A stretch of DNA of 47,861 bases from an uncultured bacterium (GTDB lineage: Bacteria; Bacteroidota; Bacteroidia; Bacteroidales; Muribaculaceae): positions 1 through 47,861 of the forward strand of contig CAJMNI010000016.1 in assembly GCA_905214735.1 (NCBI GenBank), read 5' to 3'. Below the pieces are notes generated by a model that saw nothing but the letters and a program-made list of their open reading frames with translations, ran no database searches and was not told the origin of the DNA. The translations under genes were made by a program, and so were the position numbers. This document shows, piece after piece, positions 41,101-47,861 of this stretch (within the stretch, counting starts at the first letter, position 1; each line of letters begins with the position of its first letter).

Positions 41101-43107
41101 ATGAAAACAACCGCCGCCACCGCCAAAAAGTATACCCCGGCCCAGATAGAAAACGACCGCCGGGTGCTCGAACTTCTCTCTCAGACGTTTGGAAGCGTTT
41201 CCGCCGCCAGCACTGAAATAATTAATCTGGAGGCTATCCTCAACCTTCCGAAGGGCACGGAGCATTTCGTGGCCGATCTCCACGGTGAAGACGAGGCTTT
41301 CAGCCATATCCTCCGCAATGCCAGCGGAAACATCAAGCGGAAAGTCCGCGAGATTTTCGCCAACACCATCAGCGAGGCCGAGATCACCCAGCTCTGCTCG
41401 CTGATATATTATCCCGAGCAGAAACTCGAACTCGTGCGCGCCGAGGAACCCGACTTGGAGAATTTCTACAACATCACTCTACACCGCCTCGTGCGCGTGC
41501 TCCAGAGCGTCAGCTCCAAATATACGCGCTCGAAGGTGCGCAAGGCCCTGCCGAAGGAATTCGCCTACATCATCGAGGAACTTCTCCACGAATCCCCCTC
41601 GGGAGAGAGCAAGCAGATGTATTACACGCGCATCGTGGAGACCATCATATCCTGCGGACAGGCGAGCGAGTTTATAATCGCCATCTGCAACGTGATCCAG
41701 CGTCTCAGCATCGACTTCCTCCACATCCTCGGCGACATCTACGACCGCGGCCCCGGTGCGCATCTGATCATGGAGACTCTGGCCGGATATAAGGATTTCG
41801 ACATCACCTGGGGAAACCACGACGTGCTCTGGATGGGAGCCTGCGCCGGCAACGACTGCAACATCGCCAACGTGCTCCGCATCGCGCTGCGTTACGGCGA
41901 ACTGACCACTCTCGAAGAGGGTTATGGCATCAACCTGCTGCCGCTTGCCACGTTCGCCATGGACACCTACGGCGACGATCCCTGCGAAGTGTTCCGCCCG
42001 AAGGTCGACGACGACAGCCCGCTCAACAGCCCGAAAACAATGGCGCTCACGGCCAAGATGCACAAGGCTGTGACCATCATCCAGTTCAAACTCGAAGGGG
42101 CGATGATCGACCGTCATCCCGAATGGCGCATGGAGTCGCGCAAGCTTCTATCCGCCATATCGCCCGATTTCAAGGAGGTGACAGTGGAAGGAAAGACCTA
42201 TCCTATGCGCGACACCAATTTCCCCACAATCGATCCCTCGGATCCGTTCCGTCTCACTCCCGAGGAGGAGGCTCTCGTGGCCCGGCTTCACCGCTCCTTC
42301 ATGATCAGCGACAAGCTGAAACGCCACATAAGCATCTTCTTCGACCATGGCTGCATGTTCAATGTCAGGAACTCCAATCTGATGTATCATGCCTCGGTGC
42401 CCCTCAACGAAGACGGTTCGCTGAAAGATGTCGAGGTTATGGGGCGGAAGTATCACGGCCGCGAACTTCTCCACAACATCGGGATGCTGATGCGCGCCGC
42501 GATCAACCGCGACACTCCCCCCGACGTGCGCGAATATGCCCGCGATTTCTACTGGTATCTCTGGTGCGGCCCCGATTCTCCCCTCTTCGACAAGCATGCC
42601 ATGACCACTTTCGAGCGCTATTTCATCGCCGACAAGTCGACCCATACGGAAGTGAAGGGCAATTATTATGTGCTCCGCGACCGGGAGGACGTCTGCGACA
42701 TGATCCTCGACGAATTCGGAGTGGAAGGTTCCCACCGCCATATCATCAACGGCCACGTGCCGGTGAAAGTGGGGAAAGGGGAGAACCCAGTGAAGGCCAA
42801 CGGCAAGCTGATGGTGATCGACGGTGGGTTTGCAAAGGCTTATCACAACACCACCGGAATCGCCGGCTATACGCTCGTGTATCATTCGCGCGGGTTCGTG
42901 CTTGTGCAGCACGAGCCGTTCAGCAGCACCGAAGAGTCGATCCGCCTCGGCACTGACATCGTGTCGATTACCCAGCTCGTGGAGATGAGCGAGAACCGGA
43001 TGCGCGTGCGCGACACCGACAAGGGCTCCGAACTCCAATCGCAGATCGACGAGCTCCGCGAGCTTCTCTACGCCTACCGCCACGGCATGATAAAGCCGCG
43101 CCGCTGA
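41101..43107 (+). CDS. fbp: Fructose-1,6-bisphosphatase, class III
   Basis: 668 residues, the size of class III FBPases (about 640-670). Calcineurin-like metallophosphatase motifs are present: VADLHGEDEAF near 60, GDIYDRGPG near 213, WGNHDVLWMGA near 240, and C-terminal NGHVPVKVGKGENPV. It converts fructose-1,6-bisphosphate to fructose-6-phosphate in gluconeogenesis, which suits growth on C1/C2 compounds or amino acids, and follows the oxalate cluster as a separate transcript. No allosteric site can be read from sequence. Confidence 0.96.
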   Translation: MKTTAATAKKYTPAQIENDRRVLELLSQTFGSVSAASTEIINLEAILNLPKGTEHFVADLHGEDEAFSHILRNASGNIKRKVREIFANTISEAEITQLCSLIYYPEQKLELVRAEEPDLENFYNITLHRLVRVLQSVSSKYTRSKVRKALPKEFAYIIEELLHESPSGESKQMYYTRIVETIISCGQASEFIIAICNVIQRLSIDFLHILGDIYDRGPGAHLIMETLAGYKDFDITWGNHDVLWMGACAGNDCNIANVLRIALRYGELTTLEEGYGINLLPLATFAMDTYGDDPCEVFRPKVDDDSPLNSPKTMALTAKMHKAVTIIQFKLEGAMIDRHPEWRMESRKLLSAISPDFKEVTVEGKTYPMRDTNFPTIDPSDPFRLTPEEEALVARLHRSFMISDKLKRHISIFFDHGCMFNVRNSNLMYHASVPLNEDGSLKDVEVMGRKYHGRELLHNIGMLMRAAINRDTPPDVREYARDFYWYLWCGPDSPLFDKHAMTTFERYFIADKSTHTEVKGNYYVLRDREDVCDMILDEFGVEGSHRHIINGHVPVKVGKGENPVKANGKLMVIDGGFAKAYHNTTGIAGYTLVYHSRGFVLVQHEPFSSTEESIRLGTDIVSITQLVEMSENRMRVRDTDKGSELQSQIDELRELLYAYRHGMIKPRR

Positions 43108-43135
43108 CCGCGCCGTCGCCCGGACAACGCCTATT

Positions 43136-43163
43136 CCGTATCCAGAATGCGTTCGGGATACGG
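43136..43163 (+). terminator. Probable fbp terminator
   Basis: 8-bp arms (43136-43143 / 43156-43163), extended by weaker pairs, between fbp and the next promoter. The U-run is poor. Confidence 0.45.
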
Positions 43164-43181
43164 TATTACATCGCATTCACT

Positions 43182-43212
43182 TTTGCCTTTTGCGGGTAAT
43201 TGATTAACTTTG
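43182..43212 (+). promoter_or_regulatory. Promoter of the EamA transporter gene
   Basis: TTTG (43182-43185), 19-nt spacer, TAACTTTG (43205-43212). Predicted start only ~17 nt before the ATG. Confidence 0.65.
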
Positions 43213-43234
43213 CCGTTGAATCAAATCATCAGAC

Positions 43235-44173
43235 ATGGCTATGAATGTTTCGCGGCTGAAGGGGTATGCGCTTGCCGCCCTTGCCGCCGCCGCTTATGGC
43301 ACAAATCCCGCGTTTGCAATCCCGCTCTATGATCAGGAGATGAATCCCAACAGCGTGCTTCTTTTCCGCTACGTGATGGGGTTGCCGCTGCTGGCTCTGC
43401 TTATGGCCGCAAGGGGCACCGGCTTCAGATTGCCGAAAGGGGAGACGGGACTGACGGCTGTGCTCGGAATCCTAATGGCGCTCTCATCGCTCACCCTCTT
43501 CGAAAGCTACCGCTACATGAATTCGGGAGTGGCGTCGACGCTGCTGTTTGTATATCCGATCATGGTGGCGGTGATGATGATCTTCTTTTTCCACGAACGA
43601 TTCCGGGCCGCGGTGGCGATATGTCTGGTGGTGATGGGCGCCGGCCTGGTGATGCTTATGAAGCCGCAGGGAGGGGAATCGGTTAGTCTACTCGGCGTGC
43701 TTCTCGTGATGGTGTCGGCCCTTACCTACGCCCTCTATATCGTGATGGTCAATGTCTCGAAGCGAGTGCGCAAGATCCCGACTACCAAGCTGCTGTTTCA
43801 TGTATTGGCATGGGGATGTCTGGTCTATGTGGTGATGATTCCGATGGGATCGGAACTTACTCTGCCTGCAAAGGGGAGCGGATGGCTCAACCTCGCCGCG
43901 CTTGCCATAATCCCGACTGTATTCTCGCTGGCATGCACCACAAGGGCCATCCAGCTTATCGGTTCGACGCCGACCGCCATCCTTGGCGCTCTGGAGCCGC
44001 TTTCGGCCGTAGTGCTGAGCATAACGGTGCTCGGACAGGATATAACAGGCCGTGAAATCATAGGCGGCGTTTTGATCGTGGTGGCCACTCTGATGGTGAT
44101 CGCCGACAAATCGGTAGACAGCTTTATTCTCCACGTACGCAAGATGTTCCCGCGGAAACGCCGCGCTGAATAG
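43235..44173 (+). CDS. DMT superfamily (EamA) transporter
   Basis: 312 residues, ten hydrophobic helices in two EamA repeats. The first opens ALAALAAAAYGTNPAFAIPL and the second LLGVLLVMVSALTYALYIVM. The end of each repeat carries the usual helix-breaking Pro/Gly (LFVYPIMVAVMMIFFFHERF; LGALEPLSAVVLSITVLGQD). EamA proteins are exporters of amino acids, nucleosides or other metabolites in the inner membrane; the substrate is not predictable. A basic tail (RKMFPRKRRAE) marks the cytoplasmic C-terminus. Confidence 0.92.
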   Translation: MAMNVSRLKGYALAALAAAAYGTNPAFAIPLYDQEMNPNSVLLFRYVMGLPLLALLMAARGTGFRLPKGETGLTAVLGILMALSSLTLFESYRYMNSGVASTLLFVYPIMVAVMMIFFFHERFRAAVAICLVVMGAGLVMLMKPQGGESVSLLGVLLVMVSALTYALYIVMVNVSKRVRKIPTTKLLFHVLAWGCLVYVVMIPMGSELTLPAKGSGWLNLAALAIIPTVFSLACTTRAIQLIGSTPTAILGALEPLSAVVLSITVLGQDITGREIIGGVLIVVATLMVIADKSVDSFILHVRKMFPRKRRAE

Positions 44174-44340
44174 ACCTGAAATAGACCTGTCGCAGCAATC
44201 GTTTCGACCGGAGGCCCCGGGTATATTAGATGTATAAACGGGAAATTATAGACCCGGCTTCCCGAGCTGTGATAATTTATTTGCATAATTTTGCTGCGGA
44301 ATTTTATAAGGTCTATCTAATTGTACGAATTATAAGGTTT

Positions 44341-45643
44341 ATGAAGTTTAGATTTTTACTATCCGCGGCAGTGGCTTTCGTGATGTCTCTGGCGGCCGAA
44401 GCGTATGAAACGGGCGATGTGGTCGAGCTGACCCCGCAGCTTTACGGCAAAGTGTTCAGCAAAAACGGCTCCAATCATATCGTGGAGGTTTATGCCAACC
44501 CCGACAACAAGCCGTCGGGAGCTCTCGAGATTAAAAACATGTATACAGTAGGCGGTGACACATTCACCGTGACGATGATCGCTACCGGCGCGTTCGAATA
44601 TTCCGACGTGACCGACGTCACGGTCGGAGCGCAGGTCTATCTTGTCGGATCGCGTGCGTTTCTGGGCTGCACGAAGCTTACGAGTTTTGTAGAGAGCGAG
44701 CCGGGCAGCGTCACCGTGATCAACGACGAGGCGTTCGGCTATACGTTGAAACTTACCGAGGCACGTTTTCCCGGAGCGAAGCTTGTGGGTGAGTTTGCGT
44801 TCCGCCGTTCGGGAATCGCGAGTGCTACGATGCCTGAAGTAAAGGAAATCAAAGCAGGTGCCTTCCAGGAGTGCCAGAACCTTGTCTCGTTAAATGGAGG
44901 CGCAAAGGTTGAGAGCATCGGAAATATAGCGTTCTGCAACTGCCCTAAATTCACAGGCATGACGCTCGGTTCCGTCGCTTGCAAAGGTGGGCTCCACGAC
45001 TTTCGCTTTCGATGTCGAGCTGAAGGATATGGTTATCCCCGCCGGACAGACCGAGGCCGGGAACAGTGGATATCAGGGATCGGGACTGACGCGCGTGTTT
45101 ATCCTCTCCGACAAGGTGATGGATTTCTGCGAGGCGAGCATGATCCTGCGCCACAAGACGATCACCGACCTCTATTGCGTCAACAGTGTGATTGAGGAGG
45201 TTGCCGGTTTCCTGAAGAATTGAGGCTCCGACGGCGACACGTCGATGCTGACGCAGGCCACTCCCAAGTCGATCGACGAGGTGCTCAGACTGCAGCTTAC
45301 GGATGCTGAGAATGTATATGAAGTGAAGATGGGCGTCGAAGGAGTGACCGATCTTCATGTCTATGACAGCGTGAGCGGCGAGGAGATACTTCCTGTCGAC
45401 GGAAAGTATACGATAGCTGCCGACAATGTTAGGCTCAGTTATTATGTCGACGCGATCAATCTGATTGACTATGTCACCTCGCGCGAGAAGAAGGATCCTT
45501 CGGCGATAGGGGAGATCTCGGTCGAGGCAGGCGAAGTGGCAGCATATTACACGCTTTCTGGTCTTCGTGTGAGCGAGCCTGCTGAAGGAGGCATCTACAT
45601 CTGCCGCTACAAAGACGGCACGGCGCGTAAGATGAGATACTGA
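44341..45643 (+). pseudogene. BspA-like leucine-rich-repeat surface protein, frameshifted and interrupted by a stop
   Basis: Signal peptide (KFRFLLSAAVAFVMSLAAEA) from the ATG at 44341, then LRR_5/BspA-type repeats (VGSRAFLGCTKLTSF, INDEAFGYTLKLTEARFPGA, IKAGAFQECQNLVSL, IGNIAFCNCPKFTGM). Near 44979-44993 the coding sequence moves by one frame and continues as GSTTFAFDVELKDMVIPAG. A TGA at 45221-45223 then interrupts that frame; after it the coding runs to 45643. It ends with a sorting-tail-like GGIYICRYKDGTARKMRY. An intact version would have about 430 residues. Two independent lesions make a pseudogene more likely than a sequencing error. Confidence 0.8.
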
Positions 45644-45710
45644 AAGCGCAAGCTGAGATACTGATATACAGAGAGGAACCGAGTGCAAAGAGAAAATAAG
45701 TGTCGGAAAA

Positions 45711-45742
45711 TTTGGAATAGCCCCAAATAATGACTAACTTTG
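45711..45742 (+). promoter_or_regulatory. tRNA gene promoter
   Basis: TTTG (45711-45714), 20-nt spacer, TAACTTTG (45735-45742), about 48 nt before the tRNA. Confidence 0.7.
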
Positions 45743-45790
45743 CATTCGCAAAAGAAAAATCGGTGCGCCGATTAGCCGGGGTGCCGAAAA

Positions 45791-45867
45791 GGTCCTATAG
45801 CTCAGTTGGTCAGAGCACCTGACTCATAATCAGGGAGTCCTTGGTTCAAGCCCAAGTGGGACCACCA
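45791..45867 (+). tRNA. tRNA with CAT anticodon (elongator Met, or Ile2)
   Basis: A 77-nt cloverleaf with encoded CCA. Acceptor GGTCCTA pairs with TGGGACC (one G-U). D-arm GCTC...GAGC, anticodon arm CCTGA-CTCATAA-TCAGG with CAT at 45835-45837, T-arm CTTGG-TTCAAGC-CCAAG, discriminator A. An initiator is unlikely: a paired first position and no GGG/CCC anticodon-stem signature. Elongator Met and lysidine-modified Ile2 cannot be separated by eye. Its 3' end is duplicated at 47675. Confidence 0.95.
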
Positions 45868-45878
45868 CTTAGAAATCA
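45853..45878 (+). repeat. Left 26-bp direct repeat (attL-like), within the tRNA 3' end
   Basis: Identical to 47675-47700. The first 15 bp restore the tRNA T-stem/acceptor/CCA end, the last 11 bp lie outside the tRNA. Similarity continues imperfectly through the following hairpin. Confidence 0.85.
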
Positions 45879-45913
45879 AGCACTTACATTCATTTGTAGG
45901 TGCTTTTCTTTTT
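45879..45913 (+). terminator. tRNA terminator
   Basis: 9-bp stem (45879-45887 / 45896-45904) with one G-U, then TTTCTTTTT. Confidence 0.75.
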
Positions 45914-45919
45914 ATAGCA

Positions 45920-45938
45920 CGGAACTTATTCGGAACTT
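45920..45938. repeat. Pair of CGGAACTT direct repeats (possible integrase arm sites)
   Basis: Two exact 8-bp copies (45920-45927, 45931-45938), 11 bp apart, next to the attL-like repeat. Tyrosine-recombinase arm sites often look like this, one helical turn apart. Confidence 0.45.
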
Positions 45939-46000
45939 TGATTTTCCGATTCCTACTTTCCATATCTTCTTGACTTCTTCAACGAGCGCATCTTTGCGCT

Positions 46001-46044
46001 TGCGGTCAGCGGTAGTGCAGACTCGTCAAACGCCGCTGACCGCA
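46001..46044. other. 12-bp inverted repeat in a non-coding part of the element
   Basis: Perfect 12-bp arms (46001-46012 / 46033-46044) around a 20-nt loop. CGCTTGCG occurs at 45998-46005 and again at 46066-46073. On the minus strand a short frame without Met (RKRKDALVEEVKKIW and onward, about 46026 to 45917) looks protein-like but is not supported further. 45945-46161 otherwise holds no gene. Confidence 0.5.
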
Positions 46045-46161
46045 TTGACTCCATCGGCGCTGCCTCGCTTGCGACCGACAATGCCGAGCCGTTGCGCCTC
46101 TCGCAGGTTATGTCATTTTTATGATGTATGACAAATAGAATTGCGATTTTACCCCGTTTTG

Positions 46162-46193
46162 TTTGGTATGATTAACAAAATTCACTACCTTTG
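46162..46193 (+). promoter_or_regulatory. Promoter of the DUF4143 ATPase, predicted leaderless
   Basis: TTTG (46162-46165), 20-nt spacer, TACCTTTG (46186-46193): full consensus. Only five bases separate the -7 box from the ATG at 46199, so transcription should start on or beside the start codon. The spacer contains GATTAACAAAA (46170-46180), the half-site also found three times at 35717-35816. Confidence 0.75.
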
Positions 46194-46198
46194 CAGTC

Positions 46199-47410
46199 AT
46201 GAAGATAATAGCAAGGCAACAGTATATTGAGCATATTCAGAGATTTATCGGCAAGGGTATGATAATCGCCCTTACCGGGCAGCGTCGCGTTGGCAAGAGT
46301 TATATAATCCGTCAACTCGTCAAAGAGATTGAAGCCGACAATCCGGATGCCAATATCGTCTATATCAATAAGGAAAAAACAAAGTATGCCGATATAAGAA
46401 ATGCAGATGATCTCTCGCGTTATCTTGACGGCAAACTGAAAGAAGATGCGGAGAATTATTTACTCATTGACGAGGTGCAGGACATTGACGGTTTTGAGAA
46501 TGTCCTCCGTAGCCTTAATGCCGATGAGGAATGCCAGATTGTCGTGACCGGAAGTAACGCCAAAATGCTTTCGTCGGAGCTTTCCACATACCTCGGCGGT
46601 CGATATATTGAGATTCATATCCTGAGTCTTTCATACCGGGAGTTCCTGTCCTTTCACGGGCTTGATGATTCTGATGACAGTCTTCAGAAATATCTCGGAT
46701 TCGGCGGTCTTCCTCACCTGTATCGTCTCGGACTTGAAAACGAGGATATGGTATGGGAATATATACAGAACATCTACAATACCATTGTTTTGAAAGATGT
46801 GGTGCAACGGGAAGGATTGCGCAATGTGACACTGTTTGAAAACCTGATGTCATACGTCAGCGACAACGCGGGGCAACTTGTGTCGGCTACGTCATTGTCG
46901 AAATATCTCAAATCTCAGCGAGTGGAATTGACCCCGTTGTCGGCGATAAATTATCTGAAAGCCGCCTCAAACGCTTATATCATCAATAAGGTGCCGAGAT
47001 ATGACATACATGGAAAGCGTCTGTTGGAGACCAACGACAAATATTACTTTGAGGACTTGGGGCTGCGCAATATGCTTGCCAGACCCAACCGTATCGGCGA
47101 CATAGAGAAAGTAATAGAAAACGCCGTCTATCTACACCTCAAAAATCTCGGATACAAGATTAGCGTCGGAACACTTCCCAATGGTGAGATTGATTTCGTT
47201 GCCGAAAAAGGCGGCATATCGGTCTATATACAGGTGGCGTATCTAATCGCTGATGATAAGACAATGGAACGGGAGTTCGGGAATCTGCTGAAGATACAAG
47301 ACAACTATCCCAAGTATGTCATATCCATGAATCCGATGTCACGCCCTCAGAACTACGAAGGCATAAAACATCTGACATTACGACAGTTTCTGATGACAGA
47401 TGACTTATAA
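46199..47410 (+). CDS. AAA_14 / DUF4143 ATP-binding protein
   Basis: 403 residues. An N-terminal AAA domain has Walker A TGQRRVGKSYI (~26-36), Walker B NYLLIDEVQDIDGFENVL (~91-108) and sensor-like VVTGSNAKMLSSELSTYLGG (~119-138). A DUF4143 C-terminal domain follows (ITLYFEDLGLRNML-like region near 280; VYLHLKNLGYKISVGTLPNG, EIDFVAEKGGISVYIQVAYL), with the nuclease-like E-x-D-F-V pattern. These ATPases are numerous in Bacteroidales; their role is unclear, with links to mobile DNA and defence suggested. It is the only full gene inside the tRNA-bounded element. It is AT-richer than the core genes. Confidence 0.9.
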   Translation: MKIIARQQYIEHIQRFIGKGMIIALTGQRRVGKSYIIRQLVKEIEADNPDANIVYINKEKTKYADIRNADDLSRYLDGKLKEDAENYLLIDEVQDIDGFENVLRSLNADEECQIVVTGSNAKMLSSELSTYLGGRYIEIHILSLSYREFLSFHGLDDSDDSLQKYLGFGGLPHLYRLGLENEDMVWEYIQNIYNTIVLKDVVQREGLRNVTLFENLMSYVSDNAGQLVSATSLSKYLKSQRVELTPLSAINYLKAASNAYIINKVPRYDIHGKRLLETNDKYYFEDLGLRNMLARPNRIGDIEKVIENAVYLHLKNLGYKISVGTLPNGEIDFVAEKGGISVYIQVAYLIADDKTMEREFGNLLKIQDNYPKYVISMNPMSRPQNYEGIKHLTLRQFLMTDDL

Positions 47411-47517
47411 CCAATGGCAGTTCATTTTAGGAACTTTTAATATGACTAATTTGTATAATCCCGGCTGCATTCAGCATAGTTCAAGCAAGCTTGACTCTGC
47501 TTTTCATTGGCACGGGA

Positions 47518-47549
47518 TTTGGCACTGCGACAAATAATGATTAAATTTG
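47518..47549 (+). promoter_or_regulatory. Orphan promoter facing the right repeat
   Basis: TTTG (47518-47521), 20-nt spacer, TAAATTTG (47542-47549): full consensus, but no complete gene follows before the attR-like repeat. 47411-47517 shows nothing recognisable. Confidence 0.55.
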
Positions 47550-47579
47550 CACAAACGAAGATAAGAACGGCGTTGCAGA

Positions 47580-47663
47580 ATGATGAAGTACAGAGGTGCC
47601 TCATCCGAGCCAAGTCCGATTTTTAACATACAGAATCAGATGTCCCACAACAAGTTACCTTGA
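47580..47663 (+). CDS. 27-codon open frame behind the orphan promoter
   Basis: Starts ATGATG (MMKYRGASSEPSPIFNI...) and ends 11 nt before the right 26-bp repeat. It has no recognisable domain. It is either the 5' stub of a gene removed by element excision or deletion, or chance. Confidence 0.2.
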   Translation: MMKYRGASSEPSPIFNIQNQMSHNKLP

Positions 47664-47674
47664 AGTTCAAAGTG

Positions 47675-47700
47675 CAAGTGGGACCACCACTTAGAAATCA
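47675..47700 (+). repeat. Right 26-bp direct repeat (attR-like)
   Basis: Exact copy of 45853-45878 without the rest of the tRNA. The preceding bases (AGTTCAAAGTG) retain only weak T-loop similarity. Confidence 0.85.
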
Positions 47701-47701
47701 G

Positions 47702-47735
47702 GCAGTTACGAAACAAATCGTAGCTGCTTTTTCTT
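47702..47735 (+). terminator. Terminator-like hairpin after the right repeat
   Basis: 10-bp stem (47702-47711 / 47718-47727) with one G-U, followed by TTTTTCTTTT. It is the counterpart of the tRNA terminator at 45879-45913, in the same position relative to the repeat but with a different stem sequence. Confidence 0.6.
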
Positions 47736-47741
47736 TTGCCT

Positions 47742-47761
47742 TGAACACAAATCTGAACACA
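47742..47761. repeat. Pair of TGAACACA direct repeats next to the right att-like site
   Basis: Two copies (47742-47749, 47754-47761), 12 bp apart, mirroring the CGGAACTT pair beside the left repeat. Possible arm sites of a second element. 47762-47861 shows nothing else recognisable. Confidence 0.4.
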
Positions 47762-47861
47762 CAACTCCGCAACAACTCGTTTCAGCCACCAATGGCAGGC
47801 AGTTGTGTTTATATCCGTAATAATGCATGCCTTGGGATGCACAGTAGCCCCATGTGGGGGC

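Larger units (their letters stand above)
45853..47700. mobile_element. Small tRNA-targeted integrated element (or its remnant)
   Basis: Bounded by a 26-bp direct repeat (45853-45878 and 47675-47700) consisting of the tRNA 3' end from CAAGTGGGACCACCA plus 11 nt. Contents are arm-type short repeats, a structured non-coding stretch, an AAA/DUF4143 ATPase and a promoter facing the right repeat. No integrase lies inside. It may be mobilised in trans, or be the decayed inner member of a tandem array whose next element starts at the right repeat and runs off the window. Confidence 0.7.

Noticed and set aside
45221..45223. Selenocysteine or programmed readthrough at the TGA
   Set aside because: The same gene also has a frameshift 230 nt upstream, and no SECIS-like hairpin or selenoprotein homology is seen; decay is simpler.
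45841..46131. 96-codon frame starting in the tRNA
   Set aside because: Begins inside the tRNA and passes through its terminator; no protein features.
47675..47700. Second tRNA gene at the right repeat
   Set aside because: Only the T-stem end, acceptor strand and CCA are present; D-arm and anticodon arm are missing.
47636..47842. 68-codon minus-strand frame across the right repeat
   Set aside because: Spans the att-like repeat and a terminator hairpin; composition is random-looking.

Overview
The window is a stretch of a Bacteroidota chromosome, almost certainly order Bacteroidales. Promoters repeatedly follow the Bacteroidetes pattern TTTG-N19/20-TAnnTTTG, translation starts lack strong Shine-Dalgarno sites, and the gene families fit: a six-repeat S1, DUF3078, TraB/GumN, BspA-like repeats, and AAA_14/DUF4143 ATPases. 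The high-GC core together with a complete oxalate-degradation gene set makes Muribaculaceae (S24-7) a reasonable guess. That family placement is inference; no rRNA gene is present.

Layout. 1-4.2 kb (minus): an HD-domain protein overlapping ilvE, a small secreted protein resembling a stand-alone C-terminal sorting domain, and rpsA with a long leader. 4.2-9.1 kb (plus): an AT-rich island-like cassette with its own promoter. It encodes a Cys-ladder precursor peptide, a radical SAM/SPASM maturase, a TonB-receptor-like outer-membrane barrel, and a C39-peptidase/ABC exporter that has lost about 500 residues in frame. This looks like a RiPP (ribosomal peptide natural product) locus and is the most interesting part of the window. 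9.3-11.1 kb: a SulP anion transporter. 11.1-14.2 kb (minus): TraB/GumN protein, one-piece ABC transporter, GntR regulator. 14.2-17.8 kb (minus): lipoprotein, prmC, recX, a 150-bp heptanucleotide repeat tract, a ComF-like protein and an acyl-ACP thioesterase.

17.9-21 kb: an AraC-regulator remnant, a HigB/HigA toxin-antitoxin pair with an operator palindrome, a secreted bleomycin-hydrolase-like peptidase (minus) and a truncated Rpn/PD-(D/E)XK-type gene. 21-24.4 kb (plus): a secreted GH13 neopullulanase-like enzyme and a ClC chloride channel. 24.4-31.2 kb (minus): parE, coaD, an S41 protease, a DUF3078 barrel and two secreted proteins in one apparent operon. 31.3-33 kb (minus): three small secreted or membrane proteins. 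33.2-35.7 kb (plus): an 805-residue single-span protein with a GRP-containing basic tail.

36-40.9 kb (plus): oxalate catabolism, namely formyl-CoA:oxalate CoA-transferase, oxalyl-CoA decarboxylase, an AEC-family transporter (same content as E. coli yfdWUV) and a small membrane protein, with RNA hairpins between the genes. 41-44.2 kb (plus): class III fructose-1,6-bisphosphatase and an EamA transporter. 44.3-45.6 kb: a BspA-like surface protein broken by a frameshift and a stop. 45.8 kb to the end: a tRNA(CAT) whose 3' end is duplicated 1.82 kb downstream, framing a small tRNA-targeted element that carries a DUF4143 ATPase with a promoter predicted to give a leaderless transcript. A second element may begin at the right-hand repeat and continue beyond the window.
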